Of a DNA stretch of 64,000 bases, positions 15,091-24,781 are shown one piece after another. The notes under the pieces are model-generated. The model did no database searches, was not told the origin of the DNA, and saw nothing but the letters and a program-made list of their open reading frames with translations. The translations under genes and the position numbers were made by a program. Source of the DNA: Intestinibaculum porci (GTDB lineage Bacteria; Bacillota_I; Bacilli_A; Erysipelotrichales; Coprobacillaceae); assembly GCF_003925875.1 (NCBI RefSeq), contig NZ_AP019309.1:2666001-2730000 (forward strand). Reading direction: 5' to 3'. Numbering within the stretch: the stretch's first letter is position 1; each line of letters starts with the position of its first letter.

Positions 15091-16273
15091 AACTCATCCC
15101 TGCTTTCTTAGTTTTTTGAACGGTCATCAGGACAATGACCGTGCCGATAATAGAAGTGATCATGCCAATCATTAACGTTGAAGAAACGCCGATGCTGTCA
15201 ATTAAGAACCCGCCAACAAAAGAGGCAATAACGCCGCCAGCAGTCGCCGTGGAAGCCATTAAAGACTGTCCCAGCGTCGCATCCGCCCGATCAAATAAGA
15301 GATCCACATAGTAAACACCTGCGGGAATATAAATCGCATAAGCAAAAATCTGCAGGCACTGTGCTAAATAGATCACTGCCATATTAGGGGCTAAGAACGT
15401 TAAAATATGTTTTACTGTAAACATAACTGCGGAAAACTTTAGTAACCGACCAACTTCAATACGGTGTTTAATCTTTTCAAACACATTCATCGCAATCAGT
15501 TCCAAGATCGCCGCTAAGAACACTGCAATGCCCATATCTGAAGTATCCCCGCCAACATTTTTCACAATGTTAATGAAGAAATTATTGATAAAGGTATGAT
15601 CCGCTAAGACAAGCGTTAAGCCGATAATTAAACCGACAAAGATTTTATAACGCGCGGCAAAGCTTTTCATATCCATGGAAGGGTGTTCACTTTCCTCCCC
15701 TTTCATCGAAATCCCTTTGACTCTAAAAGAGGCAATCACTGGAATGAGGGCCGCGATAACGACAATCTCTAAGACTGGTAACAGTTTAGGCGAATAACTG
15801 CGTACTAAGAAGCCTAACGCCAAAGATGTTAAGGCGTAAGCCGCACTGCCGATGCCGCGTCCTAAGCCAAAACTGATATGAATGTCATGTTTTTCAAAGA
15901 CAAAAGCTAAAGAATTAATCAGCGGCAGCATCGCAAACAGCAAGCCTAACAAAATGACAAAGATCACCGCCACGATCGCCTTCATATTCGTGCATAACAT
16001 CATCACCGCTGCCAACACGCCGACACTGCCGGCAATCGCCATCAGGACGCGACTTAAAGAGAGATGCAGACGATCAATCGTGCGGGCAATGACTGGTGAA
16101 AAAAGCGTTGAAAAGACATTGCCTAAAGCGAGAATAACCCCGATAATGCTTGCGGATAAACCAATGGCCCCGAGATAAACGGCCGCATAGCCTAAAACGG
16201 TGCAAAAGACAACATAGAAGAGTCCCTGAATTTCACTATATTTTCGATTTAAAGATTTTGTGACAGGATCCAA
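15083..16273 (-). CDS. MFS transporter
   Basis: A 396-residue integral membrane protein with about 12 hydrophobic segments and a central cytosolic loop (KGISMKGEESEHPSMDMKSF). The motif between segments 2 and 3 (SPVIARTIDRLHLSLSR) is of major-facilitator type. The substrate cannot be deduced; the sequence resembles the drug/nucleoside-type permease branch. The downstream Sel1-repeat gene overlaps it. Confidence 0.8.
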   Translation of the reverse strand: MDPVTKSLNRKYSEIQGLFYVVFCTVLGYAAVYLGAIGLSASIIGVILALGNVFSTLFSPVIARTIDRLHLSLSRVLMAIAGSVGVLAAVMMLCTNMKAIVAVIFVILLGLLFAMLPLINSLAFVFEKHDIHISFGLGRGIGSAAYALTSLALGFLVRSYSPKLLPVLEIVVIAALIPVIASFRVKGISMKGEESEHPSMDMKSFAARYKIFVGLIIGLTLVLADHTFINNFFINIVKNVGGDTSDMGIAVFLAAILELIAMNVFEKIKHRIEVGRLLKFSAVMFTVKHILTFLAPNMAVIYLAQCLQIFAYAIYIPAGVYYVDLLFDRADATLGQSLMASTATAGGVIASFVGGFLIDSIGVSSTLMIGMITSIIGTVIVLMTVQKTKKAGMSYE

Positions 16274-16325
16274 AACAAATCACCTCACTTACTATTAGTA
16301 TAGCCTAAATGTAAACGAATTCATA

Positions 16326-16352
16326 TAAAAAAGATGGACTTTAATCCATCTC
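16326..16352 (-). terminator. ispG terminator
   Basis: On the minus strand AGATGGATTAAAGTCCATCT is followed by TTTTTT. The stem includes the ispG stop region. Confidence 0.8.
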
Positions 16353-17417
16353 ATTGACCATTTTGAGGACTTCCTGTTTGAGGACGTCTAACATATCTTC
16401 CTGTTTCACTTTACGAATAATTTCGCCGTGACGAATCAGCAAGCCTTCACCGACCCCGCCGGCAATAGCGATATCCGCATTACGTGCTTCCCCCGGACCG
16501 TTTACGGCACAGCCCATCACGGCTACCGTAATATCCGCATGAATGCCATTTAAGAATTTTTCCATTTCTTTCGCAATCGGAATCATATCATACTGGATAC
16601 GGCCGCAAGTGGGACAAGATACTAACGTTGGGATACCCTTCGTTAAGCCTAATTCCTTTAACAGAATCTTCGCCACGCGAATTTCTTCGACAGGATTATC
16701 ACTTAAAGACACACGAATGGTATTACCGATGCCTTCGTAAAGCAGCGTGCCGATGCCTAATGATGACTTGATCGTGCCGCCTAGGGCGGTGCCCGCTTCA
16801 GTCACCCCGACATGTAGTGGATAATCAAACGTCTGCGCTGCCAATTCATAAGCTTTGATCGTTAATAACGTATTGGATGATTTTAAAGAAATGACAATAT
16901 CATGGAAGTCTAAATCTTCTAAGATCTTGACATGTTTCATCGCCGATTCAACCATCGCTTCTGGGGTTGGCTTGCCATATTTCTGTAACAAGTCTTTTTC
17001 TAAGGAACCGCCATTGACGCCGATACGAATCGGAATATGTTTGGCCTTGCAGGCTTCCACCACCGCTCTGGTATGATCAATATTGCCAATGTTGCCAGGG
17101 TTAATACGGATCTTATCAATCCCGTTTTCAATACACTTTAAGGCTAAGCGATAATCAAAATGAATATCCGCAACAAGCGAAATATTGACTTGTTTTTTAA
17201 TATCCGCAATCGCCTCGGCATCACGCATATCAAAGATCGCTAAACGGACTAATTCACAGCCCGCGGCGGCTAATTCACGGATCTGCGCCACCGTCGCTTC
17301 GACATCACGGGTTTTGGTATTACACATCGACTGAATGACAACATGATCATTCCCGCCAATGGTGATCTTACCGACCTGCACAGCGCGGGTCTTCTCTCTT
17401 CTCACAAATTCTTTCAT
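16341..17417 (-). CDS. ispG: HMBPP synthase of the MEP pathway
   Basis: A ~358-residue iron-sulfur enzyme converting methylerythritol cyclodiphosphate to HMBPP in isoprenoid synthesis. Motifs: [13 protein letters not shown] at the start of the TIM barrel, [13 protein letters not shown], and the C-terminal cluster ligands in [11 protein letters not shown] and [13 protein letters not shown] favour ATG 17417 ([10 protein letters not shown]), which matches the family's usual start; a TTG at 17426 is also possible. The only Shine-Dalgarno sequence, AAGGAGG, lies inside the 3' arm of the upstream rpsT terminator, so initiation may depend on that hairpin. The next enzyme, ispH, is at 23759. Confidence 0.95.
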   Translation of the reverse strand: MKEFVRREKTRAVQVGKITIGGNDHVVIQSMCNTKTRDVEATVAQIRELAAAGCELVRLAIFDMRDAEAIADIKKQVNISLVADIHFDYRLALKCIENGIDKIRINPGNIGNIDHTRAVVEACKAKHIPIRIGVNGGSLEKDLLQKYGKPTPEAMVESAMKHVKILEDLDFHDIVISLKSSNTLLTIKAYELAAQTFDYPLHVGVTEAGTALGGTIKSSLGIGTLLYEGIGNTIRVSLSDNPVEEIRVAKILLKELGLTKGIPTLVSCPTCGRIQYDMIPIAKEMEKFLNGIHADITVAVMGCAVNGPGEARNADIAIAGGVGEGLLIRHGEIIRKVKQEDMLDVLKQEVLKMVNEMD

Positions 17418-17424
17418 AAAATGC

Positions 17425-17459
17425 AAAAAACCTCCTTAGTCTATTTTACACTAAGGAGG
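17425..17459 (-). terminator. rpsT terminator containing the ispG ribosome site
   Basis: Minus strand: CCTCCTTAG (17451-17459), 11-base loop, CTAAGGAGG (17431-17439), then TTTTTT (17425-17430). The 3' arm provides the only good Shine-Dalgarno sequence for ispG. Confidence 0.8.
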
Positions 17460-17488
17460 CCCTGAGTCCAAAAGAAAACTCTTAGAAA

Positions 17489-17752
17489 TTATCCAAGAGC
17501 ATTGATTTTTTTCTGTAATCTTGATTTCTGTCTGCTAGCATAGTTTCTATGATGAATGCCTTTAGAAACAGATGAATCTAACTTACTAGCTGTTTCATTG
17601 AATAATTTCACAGCTTCTTCTTTGTTGCCAGCTTCAATAGCTTCTAATGTTTTTTTCATAGAAGTTTTTAATGAAGATTTGAAAGCAACATTGAATGCAT
17701 GTTTCTTATCAGCATTTTTATATCTTTTAATCTGCTGTTTCATGTTTGCCAT
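17489..17752 (-). CDS. rpsT: 30S ribosomal protein S20
   Basis: An 87-residue basic protein of the small ribosomal subunit. The start (MANMKQQIKRYKNADKKHAF), the central KTSMKKTLEAIEAGNKEEAV and the ending GIHHRNYASRQKSRLQKKIN are diagnostic. AAAGGTGAT precedes the ATG. It has its own terminator and reads toward ispG. Confidence 0.96.
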   Translation of the reverse strand: MANMKQQIKRYKNADKKHAFNVAFKSSLKTSMKKTLEAIEAGNKEEAVKLFNETASKLDSSVSKGIHHRNYASRQKSRLQKKINALG

Positions 17753-17848
17753 TATATATCACCTTTTCCTTTCATTGCCTTTGTATTCTATCAAATCTCA
17801 AAGAGTAATGCAATACTTTTTTTACACTGATTACATGGACTTTTTTCG

Positions 17849-18550
17849 TTAGCGGTTCGATAAGCCATAGGCATTCATCCCCGCACTTAACGCATAGAGT
17901 AAATAGGTCGAATGAATATAGGAATCAAAGGCAGCCGGCAATTCACAAAATAATGGCGCAAGCACCAAAAACAGAAAAGCCACGAGATATGCGCCCGCCG
18001 CTAGCGGATAGCGGCGATCGGGAAAGTGATTGACCATTAATATCGTTACTAAGCCGAAAAGAAAATAGAGACTGTAACGCAGGCTCGTGAGCAGTAAAGG
18101 CGGCAACTGGGCATAACGATCTAAAAAGTATAATCCCATAATACATAAAAAGGGCGCCACATAAGTAAGCGGTTGACTTTTTCTCCCAACCAGTAATAAT
18201 AACGAGGCATAAACTCCGCCCCAAACCAAATAAAAGATCGCATGGGCAAAAAAGTATGCCTGGAAATGATGAAAGGATGCAACTTTAGGAATGTACAAAC
18301 TGACAATACCAGCAATCGCTAAGGCTGTATAGACAAGCGCCATGACATGTTTGAAAAACGTATACCCCTTCATATTCAAGTCCCCCACATAAGCCATCAG
18401 AAAGCCTAAAAAAACGGCTGCTAAAGCACTCAATAAAACACGCATTTCCCCTAAAGGATTCGCGTTTGATAACGTTTTTAAATACTCCATTAATAGCGTT
18501 GATGGAATCGGCGCTATTAATGCAATAAGAAATGCCTGATCTTTTCTCAC
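17849..18550 (-). CDS. Hypothetical multi-pass membrane protein
   Basis: About 233 residues with seven or eight hydrophobic segments (FLIALIAPIPSTLLMEYL, VLLSALAAVFLGFLMAYVGD, and others) and very short loops. I chose GTG 18550 because AGGAGGGG lies 5 bases upstream; the upstream in-frame ATG at 18574 would contain that site. No family recognised. It is transcribed alone between rpsT and the divergent fmt. Confidence 0.6.
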   Translation of the reverse strand: MRKDQAFLIALIAPIPSTLLMEYLKTLSNANPLGEMRVLLSALAAVFLGFLMAYVGDLNMKGYTFFKHVMALVYTALAIAGIVSLYIPKVASFHHFQAYFFAHAIFYLVWGGVYASLLLLVGRKSQPLTYVAPFLCIMGLYFLDRYAQLPPLLLTSLRYSLYFLFGLVTILMVNHFPDRRYPLAAGAYLVAFLFLVLAPLFCELPAAFDSYIHSTYLLYALSAGMNAYGLSNR

Positions 18551-18660
18551 AAGATCCCCTCCTATGCTCGTCATTATACCATATATTTTTTCATTATTAT
18601 GCGTAAGTGCGCGAAGATCCCTATAAATATGTTATAATTTGAAGTATGGAGGTTTTAAAC

Positions 18661-19611
18661 ATGTCAGAAAAAATTGTCTTTATGGGTACCGCTTCTTTTT
18701 CTAAAAAAGTGTTACAAATGCTCATCGATGAGCATTATGATGTGGTCGGCGTCGTGACCCAGCCCGACCGTTATGTTGGACGTAAACACGTCTTACATAT
18801 GAGTGATGTCAAAGAGCTTGCGCTCGCACATAATATTCCCGTTGTTCAGCCGGAGCGCATCCGCAGTGATTATGCTGATGTTCTCGCCTTAGAGCCAGAT
18901 CTTATTATTACCGCCGCTTATGGGCAGATTGTCCCTAATGCGATCTTACAGGCGCCACGTTTAGGCTGCATCAATGTGCATGCCTCACTGCTTCCGCGTC
19001 ACCGCGGCGGAGCGCCGGTGCAGCGGGCAATTATTGAAGGTGATCACAAAACTGGTGTCACCATTATGTATATGGCCGAAAAGATGGATGCCGGCGATAT
19101 TATCTCTCAGGCAGCAACGCAGATCACTGATGAAGATACCTTAGGTTCTTTATATGATCGTTTAGCATACATGGGCGCGAAACTTTTAAAAGAAACTCTG
19201 CCATCGATTATGAATGGTACTAATACCCGTCTCCCACAAAATCCGGAACTGGTCACTTTCTCGCCAATTATTAAAAGAGAAGATGAACATTTAGACTGGA
19301 ATACATCCGTTCGTGATGTATTCAATAAAGTCCGTGGTCTTAATCCTGCCCCTGGCTGCTTCAGTGATTATGAAGGCACGAAAGTCAAAATCTGGGAAGG
19401 CCATATTCACAACTGTGAAAATGCCATGAGCCACCATGGCGATCAGCCTAACGGCACAATCGTTAAGATCTTTAAAGATGCTATCGGCGTCAAAGCGAAT
19501 GATGGGATTTATCTGATCACATCCCTGCAGGTCCCTGGCAAAAAGCGGATGGCGGTCAAAGATTATTTGAATGGTAAAAATATCTTTGAAGTGGGACATT
19601 GTTTTAAGTAG
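18661..19611 (+). CDS. fmt: Methionyl-tRNA formyltransferase
   Basis: A 316-residue enzyme that formylates initiator Met-tRNA. Motifs: IVFMGTASFSKKVLQML, the formyl-binding VHASLLPRHRGGAPVQRAI (Asn and His ligands nearby), and MDAGDI. The C-terminal OB-fold part ends in GKNIFEVGHCFK. ATG 18661 follows GGAGG by 8 bases; an ATG at 18646 overlaps that site. Its usual partner def is not adjacent; pdp follows 12 bases downstream. Confidence 0.95.
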   Translation: MSEKIVFMGTASFSKKVLQMLIDEHYDVVGVVTQPDRYVGRKHVLHMSDVKELALAHNIPVVQPERIRSDYADVLALEPDLIITAAYGQIVPNAILQAPRLGCINVHASLLPRHRGGAPVQRAIIEGDHKTGVTIMYMAEKMDAGDIISQAATQITDEDTLGSLYDRLAYMGAKLLKETLPSIMNGTNTRLPQNPELVTFSPIIKREDEHLDWNTSVRDVFNKVRGLNPAPGCFSDYEGTKVKIWEGHIHNCENAMSHHGDQPNGTIVKIFKDAIGVKANDGIYLITSLQVPGKKRMAVKDYLNGKNIFEVGHCFK

Positions 19612-19623
19612 AGGTTTTATGTT

Positions 19624-20925
19624 ATGAGAATGGTTGATTTAATTGAAAAGAAAAAATCAGGAAAAGAACTTACCAAAGAAGAAATCCATTATATTATTGA
19701 TGGCTATGTCAAAGAAGAGATTCCTGACTACCAGATGAGCGCTTTTATGATGGCGGTCTATTTTCAAGGTATGACAAGCTTAGAAACAGCGCATCTGACC
19801 TATGCCATGATGCAAAGCGGTGATGTCCTCGATTTATCAAAAATCAAAGGTATTAAAGTCGATAAGCATTCTACCGGCGGCGTCGGTGATAAAACATCCT
19901 TAGCAGTTGGACCGATTGTGGCAGCCTGTGGCGTGCCCGTTGCGAAAATGAGCGGCCGCGGCCTCGGGCATACCGGCGGAACACTCGATAAGTTAGAATC
20001 GATTCCAGGCTTCAAGGTAAATATTAGTGAAGAAGCCTTCATCGACCAGGTCAATGATATTAAGTTAGCGATTATCGGACAGACCCGCGCGCTCGATCCC
20101 GCTGATAAAAAAATGTATGCTTTACGTGATGTCACCGGAACTGTGAACTCTATTCCACTCATCGCTTCCAGCATCATGTCCAAAAAATTAGCGGCTGGCG
20201 CAGATGCCATCTTATTAGATGTCAAATATGGCGATGGGGCCTTCATGAAGACAACCGCCGATGCAAAAGTCTTAGCCGAGACAATGATTGCGATTGGGAA
20301 ACATTTAGGCAAAAATACCAAAGCGACGATTTCCAATATGAACCAGCCATTAGGCTATGCCATTGGCAATGCCTTAGAAGTCATCGAAGCGATCAATACC
20401 TTAAAAGGTCAAGGTCCTGAAGATTTTACGACATTATGTAAAGAAGAAGCAGAAACGATGTTACTGATGGCTAAGGCAGCCAGCAGCCGTGAAGAAGCGC
20501 GCGCTAAGGTTGAAGATGCCATCTCTTCCGGGCAGGCTTTAGCTGCTTTTAAAGCGATGGTAAAAGCCCAAGGCGGCGATGAAACGTACATCGATCATCC
20601 GGAAAAATTTCCAAAAGCCAACTATCAGATCGAGATCCCGGCGCGAGAAAGCGGCTATGTTGAAGATTTAGAAGCGTTACGCTTAGGTTTAGTTTCCATG
20701 AAACTTGGTGGCGGCCGTGCCCGCAAGGATGATGTCATTGATCATCAGGTCGGCTTAGTCCTACACAAAAAAATTGGTGATCACGTGGAAAAGAGCGAAT
20801 CACTGGCAACCGTGCACTGCAATGTGCCATTGAATGATGCTTTAAAAGAAGATATTTACAAAGCTTATCATATCACAAGTGAACCAGTCACTAAACCTCA
20901 GCTCATTGAAGGAACCTTAGAGTAA
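19624..20925 (+). CDS. pdp: Pyrimidine-nucleoside phosphorylase
   Basis: A 433-residue enzyme of nucleoside salvage that splits uridine/thymidine with phosphate. Diagnostic: [17 protein letters not shown] and [19 protein letters not shown], the phosphate and base site; the C-terminal [19 protein letters not shown] is typical. It follows fmt by 12 bases and ends at a strong terminator. The cytidine deaminase gene of the same salvage route is elsewhere in the window (37862). Confidence 0.94.
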   Translation: MRMVDLIEKKKSGKELTKEEIHYIIDGYVKEEIPDYQMSAFMMAVYFQGMTSLETAHLTYAMMQSGDVLDLSKIKGIKVDKHSTGGVGDKTSLAVGPIVAACGVPVAKMSGRGLGHTGGTLDKLESIPGFKVNISEEAFIDQVNDIKLAIIGQTRALDPADKKMYALRDVTGTVNSIPLIASSIMSKKLAAGADAILLDVKYGDGAFMKTTADAKVLAETMIAIGKHLGKNTKATISNMNQPLGYAIGNALEVIEAINTLKGQGPEDFTTLCKEEAETMLLMAKAASSREEARAKVEDAISSGQALAAFKAMVKAQGGDETYIDHPEKFPKANYQIEIPARESGYVEDLEALRLGLVSMKLGGGRARKDDVIDHQVGLVLHKKIGDHVEKSESLATVHCNVPLNDALKEDIYKAYHITSEPVTKPQLIEGTLE

Positions 20926-20928
20926 TCA

Positions 20929-20957
20929 AAAAGATCGCTTAATTGCGATCTTTTTTT
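20929..20957 (+). terminator. fmt-pdp operon terminator
   Basis: AAGATCGC, TTAATT loop, GCGATCTT, then T residues. Confidence 0.9.
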
Positions 20958-20980
20958 AGGAATACCGACATGATGATTTA

Positions 20981-21109
20981 TTATGATTCATTTCTATGTT
21001 TGTTGGAATGGCGGAAATACGCTTCTCCGCAAATAAGTGCAATAATAGCGCAAAGTAAAAAGATATGCATAATTGACATAAACATAACCTGCCTTCTTGT
21101 CGTCGGCAT
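20981..21109 (-). CDS. Possible small single-pass membrane protein
   Basis: A 42-residue ORF; the core VMFMSIMHIFLLCAIIALIC is a clear hydrophobic helix followed by a charged tail (HSNKHRNES). The start is uncertain: an internal ATG has AAGAAGGCAGG upstream and would give about 34 residues. The 299-base gap between pdp and the HAD gene otherwise holds only terminator and promoter sequence. Confidence 0.3.
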   Translation of the reverse strand: MPTTRRQVMFMSIMHIFLLCAIIALICGEAYFRHSNKHRNES

Positions 21110-21224
21110 TCCCTCTACTTTCATCTTAGGAACTTCTTTTGATGATTGCAATATTTTTTACCATTTTTGAAAAAATTGTAGCCTTACAAACCACCTTTTT
21201 GTATGATTACTGCAGGAGGATATT

Positions 21225-22064
21225 ATGAAATACTTATTTTTTGATGTCGATGGGACATTACTTGGGAAATCACGTTTTATTACCGACAATACCATTAAGG
21301 CTTTACATAAAGTCAAAGATGCTGGCCATAAAGTATTTATCTGCACTGGCCGCGCTCCTACTTCAATTGTCGGCGGGAACTTAGAAAAAGTACCAGCAGA
21401 TGGCTTTATCGCCAGTGCTGGCGGCTTCGTGAATGTCGAAGGGGAATATATCTTTAAAAACTATATCGATCCAACAACTTTAATGGAAGTCATGACTCTA
21501 TTTACCAACCACAAAGTCTTATTTGCCTTAGAAACAGAAAAGGCTATTTATCAGACACCTGGCGTCAATGAATTCTTTGATATGAAACATCATCAGGAAT
21601 TTGGCGACAATGTCGAATTACAGCGTTTCTTTGAACTCAAACGCGTCAAAGAAAACCGTACGTCCATTTTAGAATTCGATCCCCAGACCATTGGTGTGAC
21701 GAAAGTCTCTTTTATCGCTCAGGATCGTTATCTCTTCTTAGATATCGTCAAATACTTAACAGATCATTTCAATGTGGTGACTTTCAACAGTGAAAATGAT
21801 GACTTCATCAATGGCGAAATCATTTTGAAGAACTGCACCAAAGCGGATGGTATTAAACGCGTCTTAAAAGCAGAAGGCGGATCTTTAGAGGATACGATCT
21901 CATTTGGCGATTCGATGAATGATTATCAGATGGTGGCCACGACCCATGAAGCGTATGTTTCACAAAAAGCACCAGAAAAATTAAAAGATATTGCGACCGG
22001 CACTTTTGAAGATCCTGATGCCGATGGCATCGCTCATTTATTAGACACATTACATCTTTACTAA
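21225..22064 (+). CDS. Cof-type HAD phosphatase
   Basis: A 279-residue HAD hydrolase of the Cof subfamily. The catalytic motif FFDVDGTLL is at the start, ICTGR carries motif II, and [11 protein letters not shown] is the metal-binding motif IV. Such enzymes dephosphorylate sugar phosphates or flavin phosphates; the substrate is not predictable. GGAGGATATT precedes the ATG. It stands alone, with a terminator at 22062-22087. Confidence 0.9.
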   Translation: MKYLFFDVDGTLLGKSRFITDNTIKALHKVKDAGHKVFICTGRAPTSIVGGNLEKVPADGFIASAGGFVNVEGEYIFKNYIDPTTLMEVMTLFTNHKVLFALETEKAIYQTPGVNEFFDMKHHQEFGDNVELQRFFELKRVKENRTSILEFDPQTIGVTKVSFIAQDRYLFLDIVKYLTDHFNVVTFNSENDDFINGEIILKNCTKADGIKRVLKAEGGSLEDTISFGDSMNDYQMVATTHEAYVSQKAPEKLKDIATGTFEDPDADGIAHLLDTLHLY

Positions 22065-22087
22065 CGCAAGGCAGCTTGCGTTTTTTC
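22062..22087 (+). terminator. Terminator of HAD gene
   Basis: CGCAAGG, CAG, CTTGCG, then TTTTTT. Confidence 0.85.
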
Positions 22088-22213
22088 TATACTCTAAAAG
22101 TATCACTGCCACTCTCTTCACCTATGGTACTCATGAAAATTTTCATTTTTCCTGGCTTTCTATTTTCATGGTTTCCCCCTTGTAATATAATGGGCACGAA
22201 AGGAAGAGTGAAC

Positions 22214-23149
22214 ATGAAAAAATTTATTATCGATCCGATGGATCTGAGTGTTGATGAAATCAATGAGCTCGTTGATCTCGCTGATGACATCATTAAAGAC
22301 CGGTCCCGCTATCAGGATGTTTGCCGGCATAAGATCCTCGCTACTTTATTCTTTGAACCTAGCACCCGTACCCGTCTCTCTTTTGAGAGTGCGATGCTTT
22401 CTTTAGGAGGCAATGTCTTAGGCTTCCCAAGCGGCAATGTCTCTTCAGCGACTAAAGGAGAATCTGTCACCGATACGATTTGGACCGTTTCCTGCTTTAG
22501 TGATATCATCGCTATGCGTCATCCCAAAGAAGGCGCACCAAGAGTCGCTATTCGCCGTTCCAAAGTCCCTCTGATTAATGCCGGTGATGGCGGTCATAAC
22601 CATCCTACCCAGACCTTAACGGACCTATTAACGATTCATCGTGAGAAAGGACGTTTTGATCATTTAACCGTAGGTTTCTGCGGCGACTTAAAGTTTGGCC
22701 GCACGGTCCATTCTTTAGTCAAAGCGATGTCCCGCTATGAAGGCGTTCGCTTCGTCTTTATCTCGCCAGAGGAATTAATGCTGCCAGATTATTTGAAAGA
22801 AGACTTACTTGATCCTTTGGGTATTCCTTATAAGGAAGTACGCTCAATGGAAGAAGTCATGAGTGACTTAGATATTCTCTATATGACCCGTGTTCAGCAG
22901 GAACGTTTCTTCAATGAACAGGATTACTTACGTTTACGTGATACTTATATCTTAGATCTCAAAAAATTAGACAATGCGAAAAAAGATTTATGCATCATGC
23001 ATCCTTTACCACGTGTCAATGAAATTTCAACGGAAGTCGATGATGATCCAAGAGCCTGCTATTTCAAACAGGTCGAAAATGGCCGTTATATTCGAATGGC
23101 CCTTATCTTAAGTCTCTTAAATCTTGATCATGAGGTGGAACGTTTATGA
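22214..23149 (+). CDS. pyrB: Aspartate carbamoyltransferase catalytic chain
   Basis: A 311-residue enzyme for the first committed step of pyrimidine synthesis. Carbamoyl-phosphate site [16 protein letters not shown]; aspartate-side motifs [10 protein letters not shown] and [11 protein letters not shown] start at ATG 22214 ([12 protein letters not shown]) after AAGGAAGAG; the frame is open further upstream but has no ribosome site and exceeds the usual length. pyrI overlaps its end, so this is the regulated holoenzyme type. No other pyr genes are near, so pyrBI is a separate operon. Confidence 0.95.
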   Translation: MKKFIIDPMDLSVDEINELVDLADDIIKDRSRYQDVCRHKILATLFFEPSTRTRLSFESAMLSLGGNVLGFPSGNVSSATKGESVTDTIWTVSCFSDIIAMRHPKEGAPRVAIRRSKVPLINAGDGGHNHPTQTLTDLLTIHREKGRFDHLTVGFCGDLKFGRTVHSLVKAMSRYEGVRFVFISPEELMLPDYLKEDLLDPLGIPYKEVRSMEEVMSDLDILYMTRVQQERFFNEQDYLRLRDTYILDLKKLDNAKKDLCIMHPLPRVNEISTEVDDDPRACYFKQVENGRYIRMALILSLLNLDHEVERL

Positions 23150-23571
23150 AAGTCGATAGTATAAAGAACGGTATTGTCCTTGATCATATTACCGCTGGTA
23201 AAGTCATGGAAGTCTACAATGCCTTAAACTTAGATAAACTGGATTGTACCATTGCCATTTTAAAAAATGTCCCAAGTCATAAAATGGGCCATAAAGATAT
23301 TTTAAAGATCGATAATGATTTTGATATTGATTTAGATGTCCTTGGCTATCTTGATCACAACATTACCATCTCCTATATTAAAGATGGCACAACTGTTGAG
23401 AAAAAACACTTAGCCCTGCCAGAGCGTATTAAAAACGTAGAACGCTGCAAAAACCCCCGCTGTATTACGACGGTGGAAAGAGGCATCGATCAGGAATTCT
23501 ATTTAGCGAATCGGGAAAAGAAGATTTACCGCTGTATCTATTGCGATTCGAAAGTAGAACACAACAAATAA
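23146..23571 (+). CDS. pyrI: Aspartate carbamoyltransferase regulatory chain
   Basis: A 141-residue subunit that binds nucleotide effectors and, through a zinc domain, the catalytic chain. The N-terminal half is the allosteric domain ([19 protein letters not shown]); the C-terminal half holds the four zinc cysteines in CKNPRC and CIYC. It overlaps pyrB by four bases. Confidence 0.95.
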   Translation: MKVDSIKNGIVLDHITAGKVMEVYNALNLDKLDCTIAILKNVPSHKMGHKDILKIDNDFDIDLDVLGYLDHNITISYIKDGTTVEKKHLALPERIKNVERCKNPRCITTVERGIDQEFYLANREKKIYRCIYCDSKVEHNK

Positions 23572-23573
23572 AG

Positions 23574-23606
23574 ACTTATTCACCATGATGGTGAATAAAC
23601 CTTTTT
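23574..23606 (+). terminator. pyrBI terminator 1
   Basis: TTATTCACCA, TGA, TGGTGAATAA, then CCTTTTTT: a near-perfect 10-bp stem just after the pyrI stop. Confidence 0.85.
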
Positions 23607-23613
23607 TAGACAA

Positions 23614-23645
23614 GACTTATCCCCTGTTTTGGTGGATAAGTTTTT
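23614..23645 (+). terminator. pyrBI terminator 2
   Basis: ACTTATCC pairs with GGATAAGT around a ten-base loop, followed by a long T run; a back-up terminator to the first. Confidence 0.75.
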
Positions 23646-23654
23646 TTATTTTAC

Positions 23655-23728
23655 CTTTATCCCCCATCATGGTGACTTTCTCCCTCTTTCCAAGATGTTA
23701 TCCCCCATGATTGTGACTATCCCCTTAC
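23655..23728. repeat. Two TTATCCCCCAT...GTGAC direct repeats
   Basis: TTATCCCCCATCATGGTGAC and TTATCCCCCATGATTGTGAC stand about 40 bases apart between the pyrBI terminators and the ispH terminator. Their core resembles the arms of terminator 1 (CACCATGATGGTG). Confidence 0.6.
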
Positions 23729-23763
23729 AAATGAAAAAGATAGTCACCAGAAATGTGACTATC
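23726..23763 (-). terminator. ispH terminator
   Basis: Minus strand: AGATAGTCAC, loop, GTGACTATCT, then TTTTT. The stem overlaps the ispH stop. Confidence 0.8.
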
Positions 23764-24682
23764 TAAGAATCCGGCTGTAATCCACCGCTGGTTTTTCATA
23801 AGTTGTTTGATCAGCAGGATCAAACTGGGCAATAAAATCAATAATCTGATTCGTTAAACTCGTCGGTGTCGAAGCCCCAGAAGAAACGGCGACGTGATGT
23901 TTATCCATCAGCCAGGCAATATCTAGTTCTTCGATCGAACCAATCATCTTCACTTCTTTATGCGCCTGATCATGCGAGATGGACGCTAACTTCTTCGTAT
24001 TATTAGAATGCGGATCCCCAACAATAATGACCAGATCAATATCTTCATCCATCTTTGCGATCGCTTCCTGACGAATCTTCGTTGCCGTGCAGATTTCCTG
24101 TTCCACAGCTAAATGCGGCAGATGCGCTTTCGCATATTCCGTTAAATCATACACATCATAAAGAGACATCGTCGTCTGATTCGTTAACATATAATGTTTC
24201 TCTGGATCTAAGCCGTCAAAATCTTCCTTCTTTGCAATTAAGTGCATATGCTCAGGATCGATGAGCATCGCCCCTTCCGCTTCCGGATGATTCTTTTTCC
24301 CAATATAGAGAATCTCATATCCCTTCGCTAACTCTTCTTTAATCAGATCATGGGTTTTTATCACATCTAAACATGAGGCATCAATCACATCTAAGCCCTT
24401 TTCACGTGCTTTCTGACTGACCACATCACCCGCTCCATGCGCGGTAATAATGACAGTCCCATGATCGATCTCATCTAATAGCTCCAAACGGGTTTTATGG
24501 GCATCTTCAATCGTAATAGCGCCCATCTCCTTTAACGCATTGACAATATATTCATTATGGACAATCATCCCTAAAATATAAAGGGGCTGTTTGGTCACAT
24601 CCTGTGTTGCTTTTTTCGCAATATTAATCGCCCGCACAACACCTTTACAGTACCCGCGGGGCGTAATCCCGGTAACTTTCAT
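23759..24682 (-). CDS. ispH: HMBPP reductase of the MEP pathway
   Basis: A 307-residue iron-sulfur enzyme making IPP and DMAPP from HMBPP, the step after IspG. The three cluster cysteines are visible in RGYCKGVVRA, DASCLDV and EICTATKIRQ; the active-site histidines lie in VHNEYIV and AHGAG. I start at ATG 24682 (MKVTGITPRGYCKG) behind TTGAGG; a TTG four codons earlier overlaps that site. It is transcribed alone and ends in its own terminator. Confidence 0.95.
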   Translation of the reverse strand: MKVTGITPRGYCKGVVRAINIAKKATQDVTKQPLYILGMIVHNEYIVNALKEMGAITIEDAHKTRLELLDEIDHGTVIITAHGAGDVVSQKAREKGLDVIDASCLDVIKTHDLIKEELAKGYEILYIGKKNHPEAEGAMLIDPEHMHLIAKKEDFDGLDPEKHYMLTNQTTMSLYDVYDLTEYAKAHLPHLAVEQEICTATKIRQEAIAKMDEDIDLVIIVGDPHSNNTKKLASISHDQAHKEVKMIGSIEELDIAWLMDKHHVAVSSGASTPTSLTNQIIDFIAQFDPADQTTYEKPAVDYSRILR

Positions 24683-24781
24683 AATAAACCTCAACTTTCT
24701 CTTCCATTATAGCATATATTTTCCATTTTGCATTTCTGGTAATTTGTGATATAATGCCAAAGATTTAAGGAGGCGAAAAAC

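Noticed and set aside
20943-21170. 75-codon plus-strand ORF after pdp
   Set aside because: It begins within the pdp terminator and has no ribosome site; the opposite strand has a slightly better small ORF.
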